Source: Linanthus parryae
Taxonomy: Eukaryota > Streptophyta > Magnoliopsida > Ericales > Polemoniaceae
NCBI GenBank assembly: GCA_023055425.1
Contig: JALGPY010000004.1
Span: 62,643,718 to 62,707,717 of the forward strand
Direction of reading: 5' to 3'
Length of the DNA: 64,000 nt
Below are positions 43,455 through 55,822 of this stretch, in pieces (position 1 is the stretch's first letter; each line of letters begins with the position of its first letter). The notes below the pieces were generated by a model that was not told the origin of the DNA, made no database searches, and saw only the letters and a program-made list of their open reading frames with translations. The position numbers and the translations under genes were made by a program.

Positions 43455-44609
43455 TTCACGGAGGTGGGCGGCTCCCTTGTGGCCGAACCATAGTTGGAGA
43501 GAGAGACTTTTCTCTCTTCCTCTTTTCTCTCTAGTAAACTGTGTTGTGTAGGATTAATTATTAATGAATTATCATAGCCTATAAATCCTATTTATAGCTA
43601 GAGAAATTCATCTTTGCCCATAAATCCAACAATGTGGCCCTAGTTACCTTCTAGCCCACAATTGCTCTTTAGTCCAACTAATGAGCACAGTTTACACTAT
43701 AGTCCAATTAACTCATTATTGCTATTTAGTCTAATTAATTAGCAATAATCCCACCTTGATCTATTATTGTGTGTGACCCTGTAGGTTTCTAATTACATTG
43801 GCAGTAATAATAATTATTACAAACAATGAGCGGTATCTAGCAATACACTAATGCTCCCAAGTAATAGGAATGTCAGTGATCTGACTAACCTCTGTGACCA
43901 ATGTTACCGTGTTGTATAATCCCTTTGTCTCATCTATCCGGATTGAACACAAGACATGGAGTGTCACAATTGTATATTCAATCCATAGTTTCTCGATATG
44001 TGAGTAGACTTAGATAAACAAATAACATCAATATCTTATAATGATTTATTCGAGTATGGCCATGCATTTCCCTAAGTCTCACTCATCGAGTGGCCGTGGA
44101 TATTTACTCCCGTTATGTGGGACGGACAAATCCTATCTACATCACTATCATCTCTCACCTTGCTTCATATCATGTCCGATTAAAGCCTTTATAGTTACCC
44201 AGTTATGGTGTAACGTTTGGCGATATCAAAACATGATAATTAACAACTAGAGAATCTAGTGACTTCAAGTCTAAGGATCACAACACCATTTTCACTATGA
44301 GAAATTCTTGTGACATTCACATAACTCCATGTAGCCTTCTCATGGTGGGTCAATCCAATACGCCATTACTCCTAATGCGTACCCATGTGTTAGACGTGAT
44401 ATCCCCATATCAATCAACCCACATACTAGTCTCGATGTAATAGAGCCGTCCTATTAGTTGTAGTACTCGACTAGGGATATTTAAGAATATAGCATTTATT
44501 TTCTAAGGACTTCATTCATGCTAGCATATCTCCATATCGATAACATAATGAATAGTAAGTCCATTAAATGTCACGACAAATTGATTGCCTCTAGGGCACA
44601 ATTCCAACA
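43455..44609 (-). repeat. 3' LTR of copia-3, outer end truncated
   Basis: It aligns to 50144-51299 of the right LTR, starting at the ttcacggaggtgggcgg word. The first 344 bases are missing. The inner edge is attccaaca, followed by gtctcccactt (polypurine tract on the minus strand). Confidence 0.85.
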
Positions 44610-44621
44610 GTCTCCCACTTG
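44610..44621 (-). other. Polypurine tract of copia-3
   Basis: The minus strand reads AAGTGGGAGAC before TGTTGGAATT, as in copia-1. Confidence 0.8.
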
Positions 44622-47390
44622 CACTAGAATCAATCTGGTGCATCAAACGCCTATTGACCTATTAAGCCCACACTTTCGCTGCGCAAGAGCTAAGAGAGAC
44701 ATTTACTAGTACTTTGGAAATATTCACATCTCCTCCATCGACAATCGAATGAGATGGAATATTCAGAGTATTTGCATCTAGTGCAAAAATACACCCAGTC
44801 CTCTGTGATAGAATCGGCAACCGAATCTTGCCTGGAACCTTTCCAGCTCACAGTCCCTCAACTAAGGCAAAACACAAAACTTTACTATGATTTGGAATCA
44901 TTCTTGTTGAATTGGAAGTTCGCATCATTGTTACCCCTTACAGTGAACCCTTCCCATCCTCCATATATCAAGATTTCATCCTTAGTTCTTCTGAATTACA
45001 TAAGGATTTTCTTGATAAATATCCAACGACTCTCATCTGGATATGACTGGTATCATCATGTCATTCTCAAATGACATGTCTGGACTTTGCACATAACATC
45101 GTATCCTATGAATCTTATTTATATGGTCCCTTACAATCTAATTGGGAAGACAATTAGTCTTCCAAAGACTTATCCCATATGACATAGGTAAGAATCCATA
45201 TTCTTGCACGTTAAACCGTTTCAACACCTTTGTCATTATATGCACTTTGATTTAAGCAGAACAACTTTCTTAATCTATATCCATAGATTTTATAGATTGC
45301 TTCACCAAATCATTTCATTGAAAATCGATTCCCTAGCCAATATTTACCAGATTGAGAGTAGAGACATCATTCCCAGTGAACAATATGTTATCCACATACA
45401 AGACCAGAAATACAACCGTGCTCCCACTAACCCTCTTGTAAACACAAGCTTCATCTTCATTCTTGATGGAATCAAACCATATGATAGCATTATTGAATAT
45501 AAGATTTCAACTCCAAGAAGCTTGATTAAATCCGTAAATAGATTTCTTCAAGCAAGATGCGAATGGATTTAAGCATCACGATTGGGGAGAATGATTTCGC
45601 CATAGTCCATACTATGAGCTCACAGGAAACCTTTAGCCACCAATCATCCCTTAAAGTAATCCTATTACCATCCATGTTAGTTTTCCTTAAAACCCAATTG
45701 CACCCTATGGGTCATTCCCTTTAGGTGGTTTCAAAAAAGCCCATACTTTGTTGGTATACATGGATTACATTTCATATCTCATGGCCTTGAGCCATTTCAG
45801 AGAGTCTGGCCCACTCGTGGCCTCTTCATAGGTCGTAGGCTCATCTCCATGAGCAATATATCACATGGTTATGAGAAATCCATATTTTCCTAGCTCCTCG
45901 ACATATCCTACCTGACCTACGAAGTTCTTGTGTTACTTGAGTAGGTTACTCCACAACGCCTTGTGATACCACTCATGTTCCATCAAAAGATTAATGTTCT
46001 GTTGTGGTTCTTGAACTCCTTCAAGTTCTACTGTCCTCCCACTATTTATTTTAGAGACAATTCTCCTTTTTGAAACACAGCTGATCGAGCAACAAATACT
46101 TTATTCTCGATTGTATTGTAGACATAATATTCTTTCGAACATTTCACAAAATACATTTATCCGAATTGGATTCAAGTGTATCTGTAAACGTTTTACATAA
46201 ACTTCACAATCCCAAATATTTATGAAATACTAGGACACCTCCTAGTCCATATCACATATGGTGTATTCATAACTGTTTTTGATGGGACAAGGTTAATGGG
46301 CGAAATTGCTATAGGTAGAGCATAGCCCCAAAGGTAAACTGAAAGTTCTGTTTGACATATCATAGTCGAACCGTGTCCAAAAAGGTCCCATTTTTCCTCT
46401 TAGACACGTCATTCCATAATGGTGTTCTATGTGGAGTGAGTTTGATGTGGAGTGAGTTTGGATCATATTCAACACTCCTTTAAATACTTGCCAAACTCTT
46501 GACTTAAGCATCATCATCCACGATCTTATCCCAGAGTCTTGATACTTTTGCCAAGCTAGTTCTCTACTTCATTCATGAATTCCTTGAACTTTTAAAAGGA
46601 TTCTGATTTGTTCTTCATAAGACCCAAATCCATATCTACTGAATAAGTAAATATGATGAAGTACCAAAACCATCTCTAGCACTTGTGCTTGGTGGTTCAT
46701 ATACATCAGTATTTATGAGTCCAAAAGATCATATCTTTGCCCAATAAACAAGTCTCACATGTCTCAAATGATTCATAATCAAACGAGTCCTGAAATCCAT
46801 CCTTATGGAGTCTAGAAATGAGTTCTCATTCACTTGGCCTAAACCACAATGCCAAAGTTATATCTTTAATGTTATAGATTAAATTATCATGATCAAGGAT
46901 CTATAATCCATTAGAAAAATTAGCATTACATTAATGCATTTTATTAAAATAAATAGAACAACATTTGTCCATTATTTTAATAAGAAAATCCTTTCTTGTC
47001 CAAACAAGAAATTGTGATAATGTTTCTACTCATAGCAGGGACGTAATCGTATTTGTCTAATTCATGGATAATTCCAAAAGGTAGAGATAATTTCCTACAT
47101 CTAATTCAGCAACTCTTGCTTCATTTCCCCACGTGTAGGTGTATCTCTTCCTTATCCAATTGTCTTCTTATCTTGAGATCCTGCACATTTCTACAAGTGT
47201 GAGATCCTCATCTAGTATCGAATACCTATGATGATGAGATAGATACATTGGCCTTTTTATAACAAAGATACCTTTAATTGGAATCCATGTACTTTGGGAA
47301 ATTCCTCATCCATTACACCACCCTATTGGCTAGCACTTCGTTCAGCGGTTCTCAATCATATTGAGTAAATCGCCTTTGAACAAAATCCTA
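44622..47390 (-). pseudogene. Copia-3 gag-pol, heavily mutated
   Basis: Pieces of RNase H, RT, integrase and protease can be read on the minus strand in copia order with many stops and frameshifts. RT reads SGSTVVFLVLYVDNILFTGN near 45380-45440, where the catalytic YVDD is YVDN (45387-45398). Integrase has TPHRTPLWNDV near 46410-46445 in place of TPPGTPQWNGV, plus a 16-bp duplication containing gatgtggagtgagttt just beside it. Protease reads VFDTR*GSHTCRNVQDLK near 47180-47225 with the Gly of DTG lost. Most of gag is missing. It cannot encode any working enzyme. Confidence 0.85.
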
Positions 47391-49780
47391 ATTGCATCCA
47401 ATACAATCCTTGGTCCAATTGGGAGAATAACCCCTTATTCTTTATCTATCTCATAGATAACTCTCATATACTAATCTTTAAATCTTATGGAAATAGCTTA
47501 GTTGCGTTTGATCTCTTGCTTCACCAATCACACATTACTAGCTTGTGCCGTCGCGTCACATCTTGATGAATAAAGTCGCATTGCTTTGGCAAGCCCGAGC
47601 TTTATTACATCTTGATCATGACGAGTGTTAAGCGAGAACAGGTAAAATGAAAATGGAGCAACACTTTAAACCTTTCAAGTATAGCCGGCTCTTGAAAAGA
47701 GTTCCTTTAAATGTATGATCATATCATACGCCTCCATGTTCTCATCTTTCTTCAAAAGCTCATAGTTCATGGTAGCTAACATGAGGCAAGTCACTTCTAA
47801 AGAACCATTATTTGATGTTCCATCCATTAGGTTTTAGTTTGTTTTGGTAGCTGGTGGAAGGAAACTTTATGCTTTAGGATATACAACATTTTCCTTTTAT
47901 TTGAGAACAATTCTCAATTTTATACCAGATTATAAAATTGATTCCAGACATAGCGGTAAAGTCAAGTTTGTTTGTTTAATTCCATATGTATTCAACACAA
48001 AAGGATTATGCAAAATATTTTGACGTTTGGACTATATTTAATAAGGACCTGTATTATTAAATATAGCTCCCACTATTTTTCTCGAATTAATAGCCCCACC
48101 ATTAATGCGAAAAATAACATATACTTTCTAGTGGGCCAAGATCCATATTTCACCTCTTCTTGAGCCTGCTTTGGCACGTCACCCAAGAATTAGTTATTTA
48201 AGTAGGAACACATTCTAATTGCATCCATATGCAACTCTTCGTTCAACCGGACAAATAACTCCTTATTTATCTATCTCATATCTCATAGATAAACCCAATT
48301 GCCATGCCTCTAAGTCATCAATCCAATTGAAAACTACTTAGTTACGTTTAAACTCTTACTTTAACAACCACACGTTACTTGCTTGTGTCAGCGATCACAC
48401 CATGGTAAATTAAAATCGCCTTGCTTTGGCAAGCCCAAATTAAATGAACCATGATCATGAAGGGCGTTATAAGTAAGAGAAGGACAAAAACATAATATTT
48501 CATTTGAGAGATTTTAGTGTCATTACTTAATTGTTTGGTTGATCCCATCAACATGATCTACTTATTTGGATTTGGAAATCCACAATAAAAGACCATCCTT
48601 GTTTATTATTATCTTGTTACGATTTGCATGCATAAACCATACATCAAAATAAATAACAAGACATTAATAATAAACATCCATAAAATAAAATTAACGTGGC
48701 ATGGATATGGCCCATAAGACTAAGATATTATCAAGCCAATGATAATATCTATATGCCCTAAAGTGACAAGCTCATCTCCATGTGCCTCCACCATACACGC
48801 GCGTCTTAGGTGTGCAAGACCTCCATCGTCTTTGTGGCTTCTTGGTTCTTTGGTCTTCTTCTCCATGCTCTTGGCTATCATCTAATTATCTAATTCTAGC
48901 TAGCATCTAAATTAAATAAATAAATAAAACCTCACATGTTGAGAAGATGATCAGGTTGCAAGCCGTAAAACCAAATTAACTATTACATTAATTTGATCAG
49001 CTCGCAGGCCGTAAACCAAACCACAAAGTAAAAATCCACAACCTAGGCCATATCCATCCACTATGCAACAAAGCACATAATACAGTTAAAACCAACTTTA
49101 ACGCGCTTGTTCAATTTTAATTAATTAAATTGGGACACTAGGGGAAAAATTGTCAAAACGGTTTTGCTAGTCGAACTAGCCGAACCGAGCTAACCCGCCA
49201 AACCGGGCCCACCCGGTCGGACCAGCCTGCCCGATCAAAACGGTCGGCTGGCCGAGCCGGCGTGGCCCGTTGGCTTGTTCGGCGCACCAAAGGGAGGGGG
49301 ACGGGTATCTAGGCCGAACCCCTCCTCTAGGGGTTAAATCATTATTTTTTCTTCCTTCCTTGTGGCCAAACCCCAATGTGGGACAAAAACACCTTTTCTC
49401 CATACATTGTGCCCAAACCTTACCTTTATGTCACCAATTAATTTGTACATCATCTGTATATGAAAAACACTAATTTTCACATCCTATGTAAAATTAGCTG
49501 ATTTCCTCATGAATCATATTCATGGCGTATCAAAATACGCATATTAATTTTATTACAGTTTACGGTCAAACTGACAGAAACAGTCAAAACTGATAAAATT
49601 AGTACATCAAATATAAACCATTTTTTCCCACATCATATGTAATATAATTGAATCTCCATGTGAATCACATTCATGGCGTATCATAATATGCATATCAGTT
49701 TTATTACTGTTTTACGGTCAATCTGACAGAATGGTATAAAACTGAAAAATAGATAACCACATAAAATTATGCGCTATCGG
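47391..49780 (-). other. Copia-3 leader and gag residue, partly duplicated
   Basis: Non-coding leader related to that of copia-1. Two stretches (about 47375-47660 and 48200-48480) resemble each other: both carry taattgcatcca, aactcctt(a)tt, and the pattern cttgtgt/gccgtcgcgtcaca and gctttggcaagccc. This suggests an internal duplication. A gag start remnant lies between them, near 47700-47960. The GC-rich part is at 49170-49330. Confidence 0.6.
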
Positions 49781-49798
49781 CCTGTGGCTCTGATACCA
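49781..49798 (-). other. Primer-binding site of copia-3 (initiator Met tRNA)
   Basis: The minus strand reads TGGTATCAGAGCCACAGG one base after the LTR, identical to copia-2. Confidence 0.92.
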
Positions 49799-49799
49799 A

Positions 49800-51299
49800 T
49801 GTTGGGTTTTAATGCAGGTTACGCAGCGGAATAACAAAAATTTAATCATACTCAAATACCTCCAAGGATCACAGGTGAAGCATCATAACATGACGAAGGA
49901 AGAAATGTTACCTCAGCCATACCAGGATAGTGACGATCACATACAAAGAATAGCATCTTTGTCTCTACGGTATCCACACGAATAGACCTCAACCAGGCTT
50001 CTTCTCCAATGGTGCTAGCAATCTGAGAAGAAGGATGAAATTGGACGTGCACGGGCTGGATCACATCCATCAATGCGGCAAAGAGAAAGAGAGGGACAAT
50101 CAACGCCTTGGCCGTGCGCTGTAGAGGGGCGGCCACCATGGCCTTCATGGAGGTGGGCGGCTCTCTTGTGGCCGAACCCTAGTTGGAGAGAGACTTTTTC
50201 TTTCTTCCTCTTTTCTCTCTAGTAAATTGTGTTGTGTAGGGTTAATTATTAATGAATTCTCATAGCCTATAAATCCTATTTATAGCTAGAGAAATTCATC
50301 TTTGCCCATACATCCAACAATGTGGGACTAGTTACATTCTAGCCCACAATTGCTCTTTATTCCATCTAATGAGCACAATTTACACTTTAGTCCAATTAAT
50401 TCAATATTACTATTTAGTCCAACTAATTAGAAATAGTCCCAGCATGATCTATTACTGTGTGTGACCCTGTAGGTTCCTAATTACGATGGCAGTAATAATA
50501 ATTATTACAAACATTGAGCGGTATCTAGCAATACATCAATGCTCCCAGGTAATAGGAATGTCAGTGATCTGACTAACCTCTATGACCAATGTTACTGTGT
50601 TGTATAATCCCTTTGTCTCATCTATCCGGATTGAACACAAGACATGGAGTGTCACACTTGTATATCCAATCCATAGTTTCTCGATCTGTGAGTAGACTTA
50701 GATAAACAAATAACATCAGTATCTCATATTAATTTATTTGAGCATGGACATGCATTTCCTTAAGTCTCACTCATCGAGTGGCCGTTGATATTTACTCCCG
50801 TTATGTGGGAGGGACAAATCCTATCTACATCACTACTATCTATCAGCTTGCTTCATATCATGTCCGATTAAAGCCCTTATAGTTACCAAGTTACGGTGTA
50901 ATGTTTGGCGATATCAAAACATGATAATTCACAACTAGAGTATCTAGTGACTTCAAGTCTAATGATCACAACACCATTGTCACTATGAGAAGCGCTTGTG
51001 ACATTCACATAACTCCCATGTAGCCTTTTCATGGTCGTTCAATCCAATACGCCATTACTCCTAATGCGTACCCATGTGTTAGACTTGATATCCCCATATC
51101 AATCTACCCACATACTAGTCTCGATGTAATAGAATCGTCCTATTAACTGAAGTACTCGACTAGGGATATTCAAGAATATGACATTTATATTCTAAGTACT
51201 TCATTCATAATAGCATATCTCCGTATTGATAACATAATGAATAGTAAGTCCATTAAATATCACGACAAATTTGATTGCCTCCAGGGCACAATTCCAACA
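49800..51299 (-). repeat. 5' LTR of copia-3, complete (1500 bp)
   Basis: The plus-strand ends are tgttgggtttt and attccaaca. It carries the conserved block tactcccgttatgtgggagg near 50790-50815 shared with copia-1 and copia-2. The sequence that follows on its outer side is another polypurine tract, not random flank. Confidence 0.9.
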
Positions 51300-51337
51300 G
51301 TCTCCCCCTTGCACTAGAGTCAATCAGGTTCATCAAA
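51300..51337 (-). other. Second polypurine tract outside copia-3
   Basis: Right of the 5' LTR the plus strand reads gtctcccccttgcactagag, the same internal 3' end that flanks the 3' LTR at 44610. About 38 bases remain before LTR-B sequence. The LTR 49800-51299 therefore has internal sequence on both sides, as in tandem elements sharing an LTR. Confidence 0.7.
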
Positions 51338-53954
51338 AATTGGTGCATCATGTAAAGCTATTATAGAACTCACGTTAGAAAATAGCCGAACACCACCGTG
51401 CAGAAAAAAATCTGACATCAACATATAAATTTGGAAGATAATTGCTACCACTTGGAGAAAAGCATTATTTTCCATATTCACCAGAATTAATCCTCAATGT
51501 GTCTAGTTTCAGCACAAGGAAGTTAAGATGACAAAAGTTTTGGAGTATTTTCTAGAGGCAATCTATTTATCGTGAATTTTTATAAAGACTTTCTATTCAT
51601 TGTATTATCGATATGGAGATATGTTAATATAATGAAGTCCTTAGAATATAAATGTTGTATTCTTAATATCCTTGTCAAAGTATTAAACTTAATTAGGACA
51701 ACTATAATGCATCGAGACTACTATGTGGGTAGATTGATATGGGGATAGTAAGTCTAACACATGGGTACGCATTAGGAGTAATGGTGTACTGGATGACCCG
51801 CCATGAGAAGGCTACATGGGAGTTATCTGAATGTCACAAGTGCTTCTCATAGTAACAATGGTGTTGTGATCCTTCGACTTGAAGTCACTACATTCTCTAG
51901 ATATGAATTATCATGCTTTGATGTCGTCAAACATCATACCCTAAAGCGATAACTAGACATGTTATGAAACATGCTGAGAGGTGCGAGTGATGTAGATAGG
52001 ATTTGTCCCTCCTACATACCGAAAGTAAATATCCAAGGCCACTGGATGATTGAGACTTAGAGAAATGCATGGCCATGCTAAAATAAATCAATATGACATA
52101 TTGATGTTATTTGTTTGTCTAAGTTTACTCACAGATTGAGAAACTATAGATAAGATATACAAGTGTGACACTCCATGTCTTGTGTCTAATCAGGATAGAA
52201 GAGACAAAGAGGTTATATTACGAGGTTACATTGTTCACAGAGGTTAGTCAGATCACTGATTCTCCTATTACTTGTGCAACATTGATGTATTGCTAGATGC
52301 CGCTCAATGTCTGTAATTATTATTACTGCCAAAGTAATTAGGGACGTACAAGGTCACACACAAGAATAGATCAAACTGGAATTAGTTGCTCATTAGTTGG
52401 ACTAAATACCATAATGAATATTGGACTAAAGTGTAAACTATGCTCATTAGTTGGACAAAAGAGCAATTGTGGACTAGAATGTGAACTAATGCAAATTGTT
52501 GGATTAAAAGGGAAAAGATGAAATCTCTGCCTATAAATAAGATTTAGTCTTAATACATTCATAACACCACACATACACTGCCCTCTCCTCTTGTACCCCA
52601 CGGGTTGGACTACATGAAGCCTTCATGCGCGTCCAATTTCGTTCGTCTTGTGTGAAAATATCCTCCTACTTTCTTCATTGCTGGTGCCATTGGAGAAGAA
52701 TTCCAGTTTAGATCAATTCGTGTGGTTACCGTAGAGGCACAGTTTGTTCAATCTACGCTTGTGATCGTTACCAGTCAGTTTGACTGAGGTAAACCTCTAA
52801 TCATCAGATTATGATGATTCACATGGGGTATTGGCAAATATTTTTGTTATTTCCGCTGCACTTAATTTCCCAAAACCCATCAAAAAGTTTTTGAAAAGGG
52901 AGTTTTAGAAAAAAATGGCAAAACTGCTCCATAAATAGAGTTAAAAAAACATGCAATTTAAAATGAACTTATCTCCCTAACCAAAAACGCTATGAAGTTG
53001 ATATTTTTCTCCGAATGACATATGCAAGAGTTTACAATTCCAAATAATCAAAATTTAAAGATAACTACATTTTTCACGAACTATCCTGATTGTAATCATA
53101 TGCAATATCACCTAGAACACTCAAGACTTGAACAAAAAGATTATGTGGCACATTGAACTATAGCAACTTGATTTTAACTAAAATACAACCATTTAAACAT
53201 GCAATAAGAGATTCGAACAAAAAAATTGATGAATCAATTAAAAAATTGAAGAAAACTAAGTTCAAATGACACTAATCAAGCTAAAATGGGACATGCAAGA
53301 CATTTGATCATCTATTTCACGCTTGAGCTTAGTTTGCAACATGAAAAAAAATTGAATAAACTGAATTAATGGGAAAAAATACTCACAAAAGATCCAAGAA
53401 AGTGCTTTGAAAATGATAGAATAACTTCGAAAGAGTTTCATGGCTTGGAGCTTCAACAATGTAAAAAATGAAGCAAGAGAAGGGGAAAGGAAAGGCTAAA
53501 TGAAGAAGATGATGATGTATTTGATGGTGTTACTCTTATTGTGGCTGGTCACAAAGGGAGCCAGAGAGATGAAGAGAGTGAAAGTGAGTTGGTGGAGTGA
53601 TTGTATTTATAGGAGTATGAGTTGATCATGTGGGTTGAATTTTTAATGGGGTTGACCCAAGTAGTGTGATGAGGGCTTGAGTATAAATAATAAAGAGATG
53701 AATATATTGTTTAGGTTGAAATAGAAAAATCCAAAAGCTGAGGGGTGGAAAATGAAGTTCTCAATTCTAGCTAACGCATAAAAGTTAGTTTTTTCTATAT
53801 TGAAAAAAAAAATCAAATAACTTCAAATAAATTACTACGTATATAAATGTCAAAATTCACTTTTATAAAACTAAACATATAAAATAAATTTCAAATAATA
53901 CTAATGAATTTTCTAATGCTACAAAATGGCCCCAAACAAAATATGGGTATTTCA
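51338..53954 (-). repeat. LTR-B (gypsy type), split and truncated
   Basis: On the minus strand it starts TGAAATACCC at 53954, runs to 52883, is interrupted by the copia solo LTR 51538-52882, and resumes from 51537 to about 51338. It aligns in order with 59433-61100 of the plus-strand LTR-B copy, for example ctagacacattgaggattaa against ctagacatattgagggtcaa. The remaining part of the LTR is lost next to copia-3. Non-coding. Confidence 0.75.
51538..52882 (+). repeat. Solo copia LTR (1345 bp) in LTR-B
   Basis: Plus orientation, opposite to copia-3. It begins ttttggagtattttctagag (related to TGTTGGAATA...CTAGAG, with the first G lost) and ends ccgctgcacttaatttccc...acccatca. The 5-bp duplication aaaag at 51533-51537 and 52883-52887 matches. 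It shares blocks with the copia-3 LTR throughout. No internal region is present, so it is a solo LTR. Confidence 0.85.
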
Positions 53955-53990
53955 TAATTTTCCCCTTAAAAAGAAGTTTCGTCCCCGAAG
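53955..53990 (-). other. Gypsy polypurine tract and pol 3' end next to LTR-B
   Basis: The minus strand reads GGGGACGAAACTTCTTTTTA then AGGGGAAAATTA directly before the LTR. The GGGACGAAAC-TTCTTTTTAAGGGG arrangement is typical of the 3' end of Tekay/Del-type chromoviruses. It shows LTR-B here was a 3' LTR, not a solo LTR. Confidence 0.65.
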
Positions 53991-54479
53991 TTAAAAATAA
54001 CTTTTGCACAAAACTATGACCATACTTCAAGATAATGCGACATATGCACGTGCAACACTTATATCAAAAATGCTCTTTCTGGCCTTCAAATCCTTGAGCA
54101 AAGTTTTACCCATTGTTATTCTGCATCCCAGTGTTGATTTTTCTAAGAACCTTGTTTGGACCAAGTTGTATAATGTACGTGTACGTGTATATGAATACAT
54201 GTACGCGTCTATGAATAACTGATACAGAATCTTGGAGTAAGTGACGTTGGATAATGCATAAATTTACATACATACATGTGCACATGGATATGACTCATGT
54301 TTATTTGGAAAATTACTTTGTTGATATCTGAAACATGATTACTTTAGACCCTTGTATGGTCACTACAGCCTGCGAACGTCTAGCTTCAGCGATAGCGAAC
54401 ACACATGGGACCCGATCTACAGGATTTTAGTCGGTATGTTGCTAGCTCCAACTGTAGGCAACTAGTACTACTCTGAAAG
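53991..54479. other. Unassigned stretch
   Basis: About 490 bases between the gypsy end and the Sirevirus. Alternating TA/CG words such as gtacgtgtacgtgtat near 54174-54190. No coding frame supported. Confidence 0.4.
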
Positions 54480-54513
54480 CTCAGGTTGTTCAAGACTTCA
54501 AATAGCTTGGATA

Positions 54514-54660
54514 TTTCAAGGCCTTGAAACAGCTTTCAAATTCTTGAATCAGCTTCAGAGGCTTGAAAATGAGTTTGGTTATTTTCAAGGCCTTGAAACT
54601 GGATTCAAAGCCTTGAAACTGTTTCATCTGAATGCATGTTCTCAGGGGGAGTTTTTCTGC
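54514..54660 (+). repeat. Palindrome cluster and polypurine tract before Sirevirus LTR
   Basis: TTTCAAGGCCTTGAAA occurs at 54514-54529 and 54583-54598, with a variant TCAAAGCCTTGAAAC at 54605-54619. A polypurine tract ctcagggggag follows at about 54643-54653. Sireviruses are known to carry palindromic motifs and polypurine tracts at the 3' end of the internal region. Finding them before what is also the 5' LTR is unexpected. Confidence 0.7.
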
Positions 54661-54711
54661 TAACTCTCTGATCTAATTTATTATCTCTCTTGCAAATTTT
54701 TGATTACATGT

Positions 54712-55772
54712 TGTTAGATGATGAAAGAAAAATTGTTAAACATGTTTAGAATCATATTATATAATCTGTTTGACCATGATAATGCAGGAAAATTGTTTCT
54801 AAGTTTTGCAGGATTGTTTCGTAAACTGGATTGCTGCAGATTTGGAAACACTTGAATACTTTGATCCTGTGATCAATCAGACGTGTTTGACAGCTTCTCA
54901 TGCTGGTTAAATGAAGGATTACAACAATATCTCTGAAGATTATGATCATTCAACCGTTAGAGAACATCTCAAAGTACTCAAACTCTGTTGCCAACAAAAT
55001 AGGAAGGTTGTTGCTAAAAATCTGGAGAGATTTGCAGAGTTCTTTGAAGTATTTAAAGAGCTCAAATTCGAAGAAACATTAACACGATTCTCAACGGGCA
55101 AATAAAGAGAAAGCATTCTGGATTGACAAGCATCAAAGAAGTTCTTCATATCTTCCAATCCATACATAGAAGTTCACTGCATTTTACTGCAGTTTTCTAC
55201 TCTTAAGTGATCTTCTGTATAAAGCTATATTGGTAGATCATTTCTGTATTATTTATACATTCATTCTCAAGGATTGTTCAAGGTGAACAACAGAGAATTC
55301 TTAGTTAATCATTTAGCTAGAGCAGGTACTAGACAGGTTAGGGAAAACCACAAGCTGTAACAGAGTAAGGGAACTCTCTGTGCTTGAGTTCTAGGGCTTA
55401 GCTTTTGATTAATAAGAATTGAGTTGAAAATCCTGCAGGGATCTAATCCCTGAGGTAGAGACGTAGGTCCAGGTGGAATGAACTCTATAAATCACTTGTC
55501 TTGTGCATTTTCAGTTCATTTACTTTCAAAGCTTTTGCAGCATACAAAATCTGTTTATTTTCAAGGGTTTAACTTGTTTTCAAGGCCTTGAAAAAGGCAT
55601 ACTTGTTCTGAACTCTCTGCATCTTTTCAAAGGCTTGAACATGTGTTAAGGGCCTTGAAATTCAGTGTCTGCACAAGTTCTTTTACTTGTTAGCAAGTTT
55701 TTCAAAAAGTTGGCATACTCTATTCACCCCCCCCCCCTTTAGATTATATACATCTGCATACTCACACTTTCA
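54712..55772 (+). repeat. Sirevirus LTR
   Basis: It begins near tgttagatgatg and ends cacactttca just before the primer-binding site. It contains a poly-C run (about 55726-55738) and one TTCAAGGCCTTGAA palindrome (55579-55592). The left boundary is the least certain; it was chosen by TG and by alignment to the minus-strand copy at 15499-16481. Confidence 0.65.
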
Positions 55773-55774
55773 AT

Positions 55775-55787
55775 TGGTATAAGAGCT
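55775..55787 (+). other. Primer-binding site of Sirevirus (initiator Met tRNA)
   Basis: TGGTATAAGAGCT two bases after the LTR differs from TGGTATCAGAGC at one of twelve positions. Confidence 0.8.
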
Positions 55788-55822
55788 TGTATCACTGTAT
55801 AAGATTTAACCATCTGGTGATC

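Larger units (their letters stand above)
43455..51299 (-). mobile_element. Copia-3: old, degenerate copia element
   Basis: Minus orientation: 5' LTR 49800-51299, primer-binding site 49781-49798, leader, decayed gag-pol, polypurine tract 44610-44621 and 3' LTR 43455-44609. LTRs differ by about 7% in the 400 bases I compared. It is related to copia-1 (same domain order, similar leader and LTR words) but is a distinct family with LTR ends TGTTGGG/CCAACA. The left LTR lacks about 344 bases at its outer end. Confidence 0.85.

Noticed and set aside
55739..55800. tRNA gene suggested by the ggtataagagct word
   Set aside because: It is a primer-binding site next to an LTR end, without cloverleaf or box A/B context.
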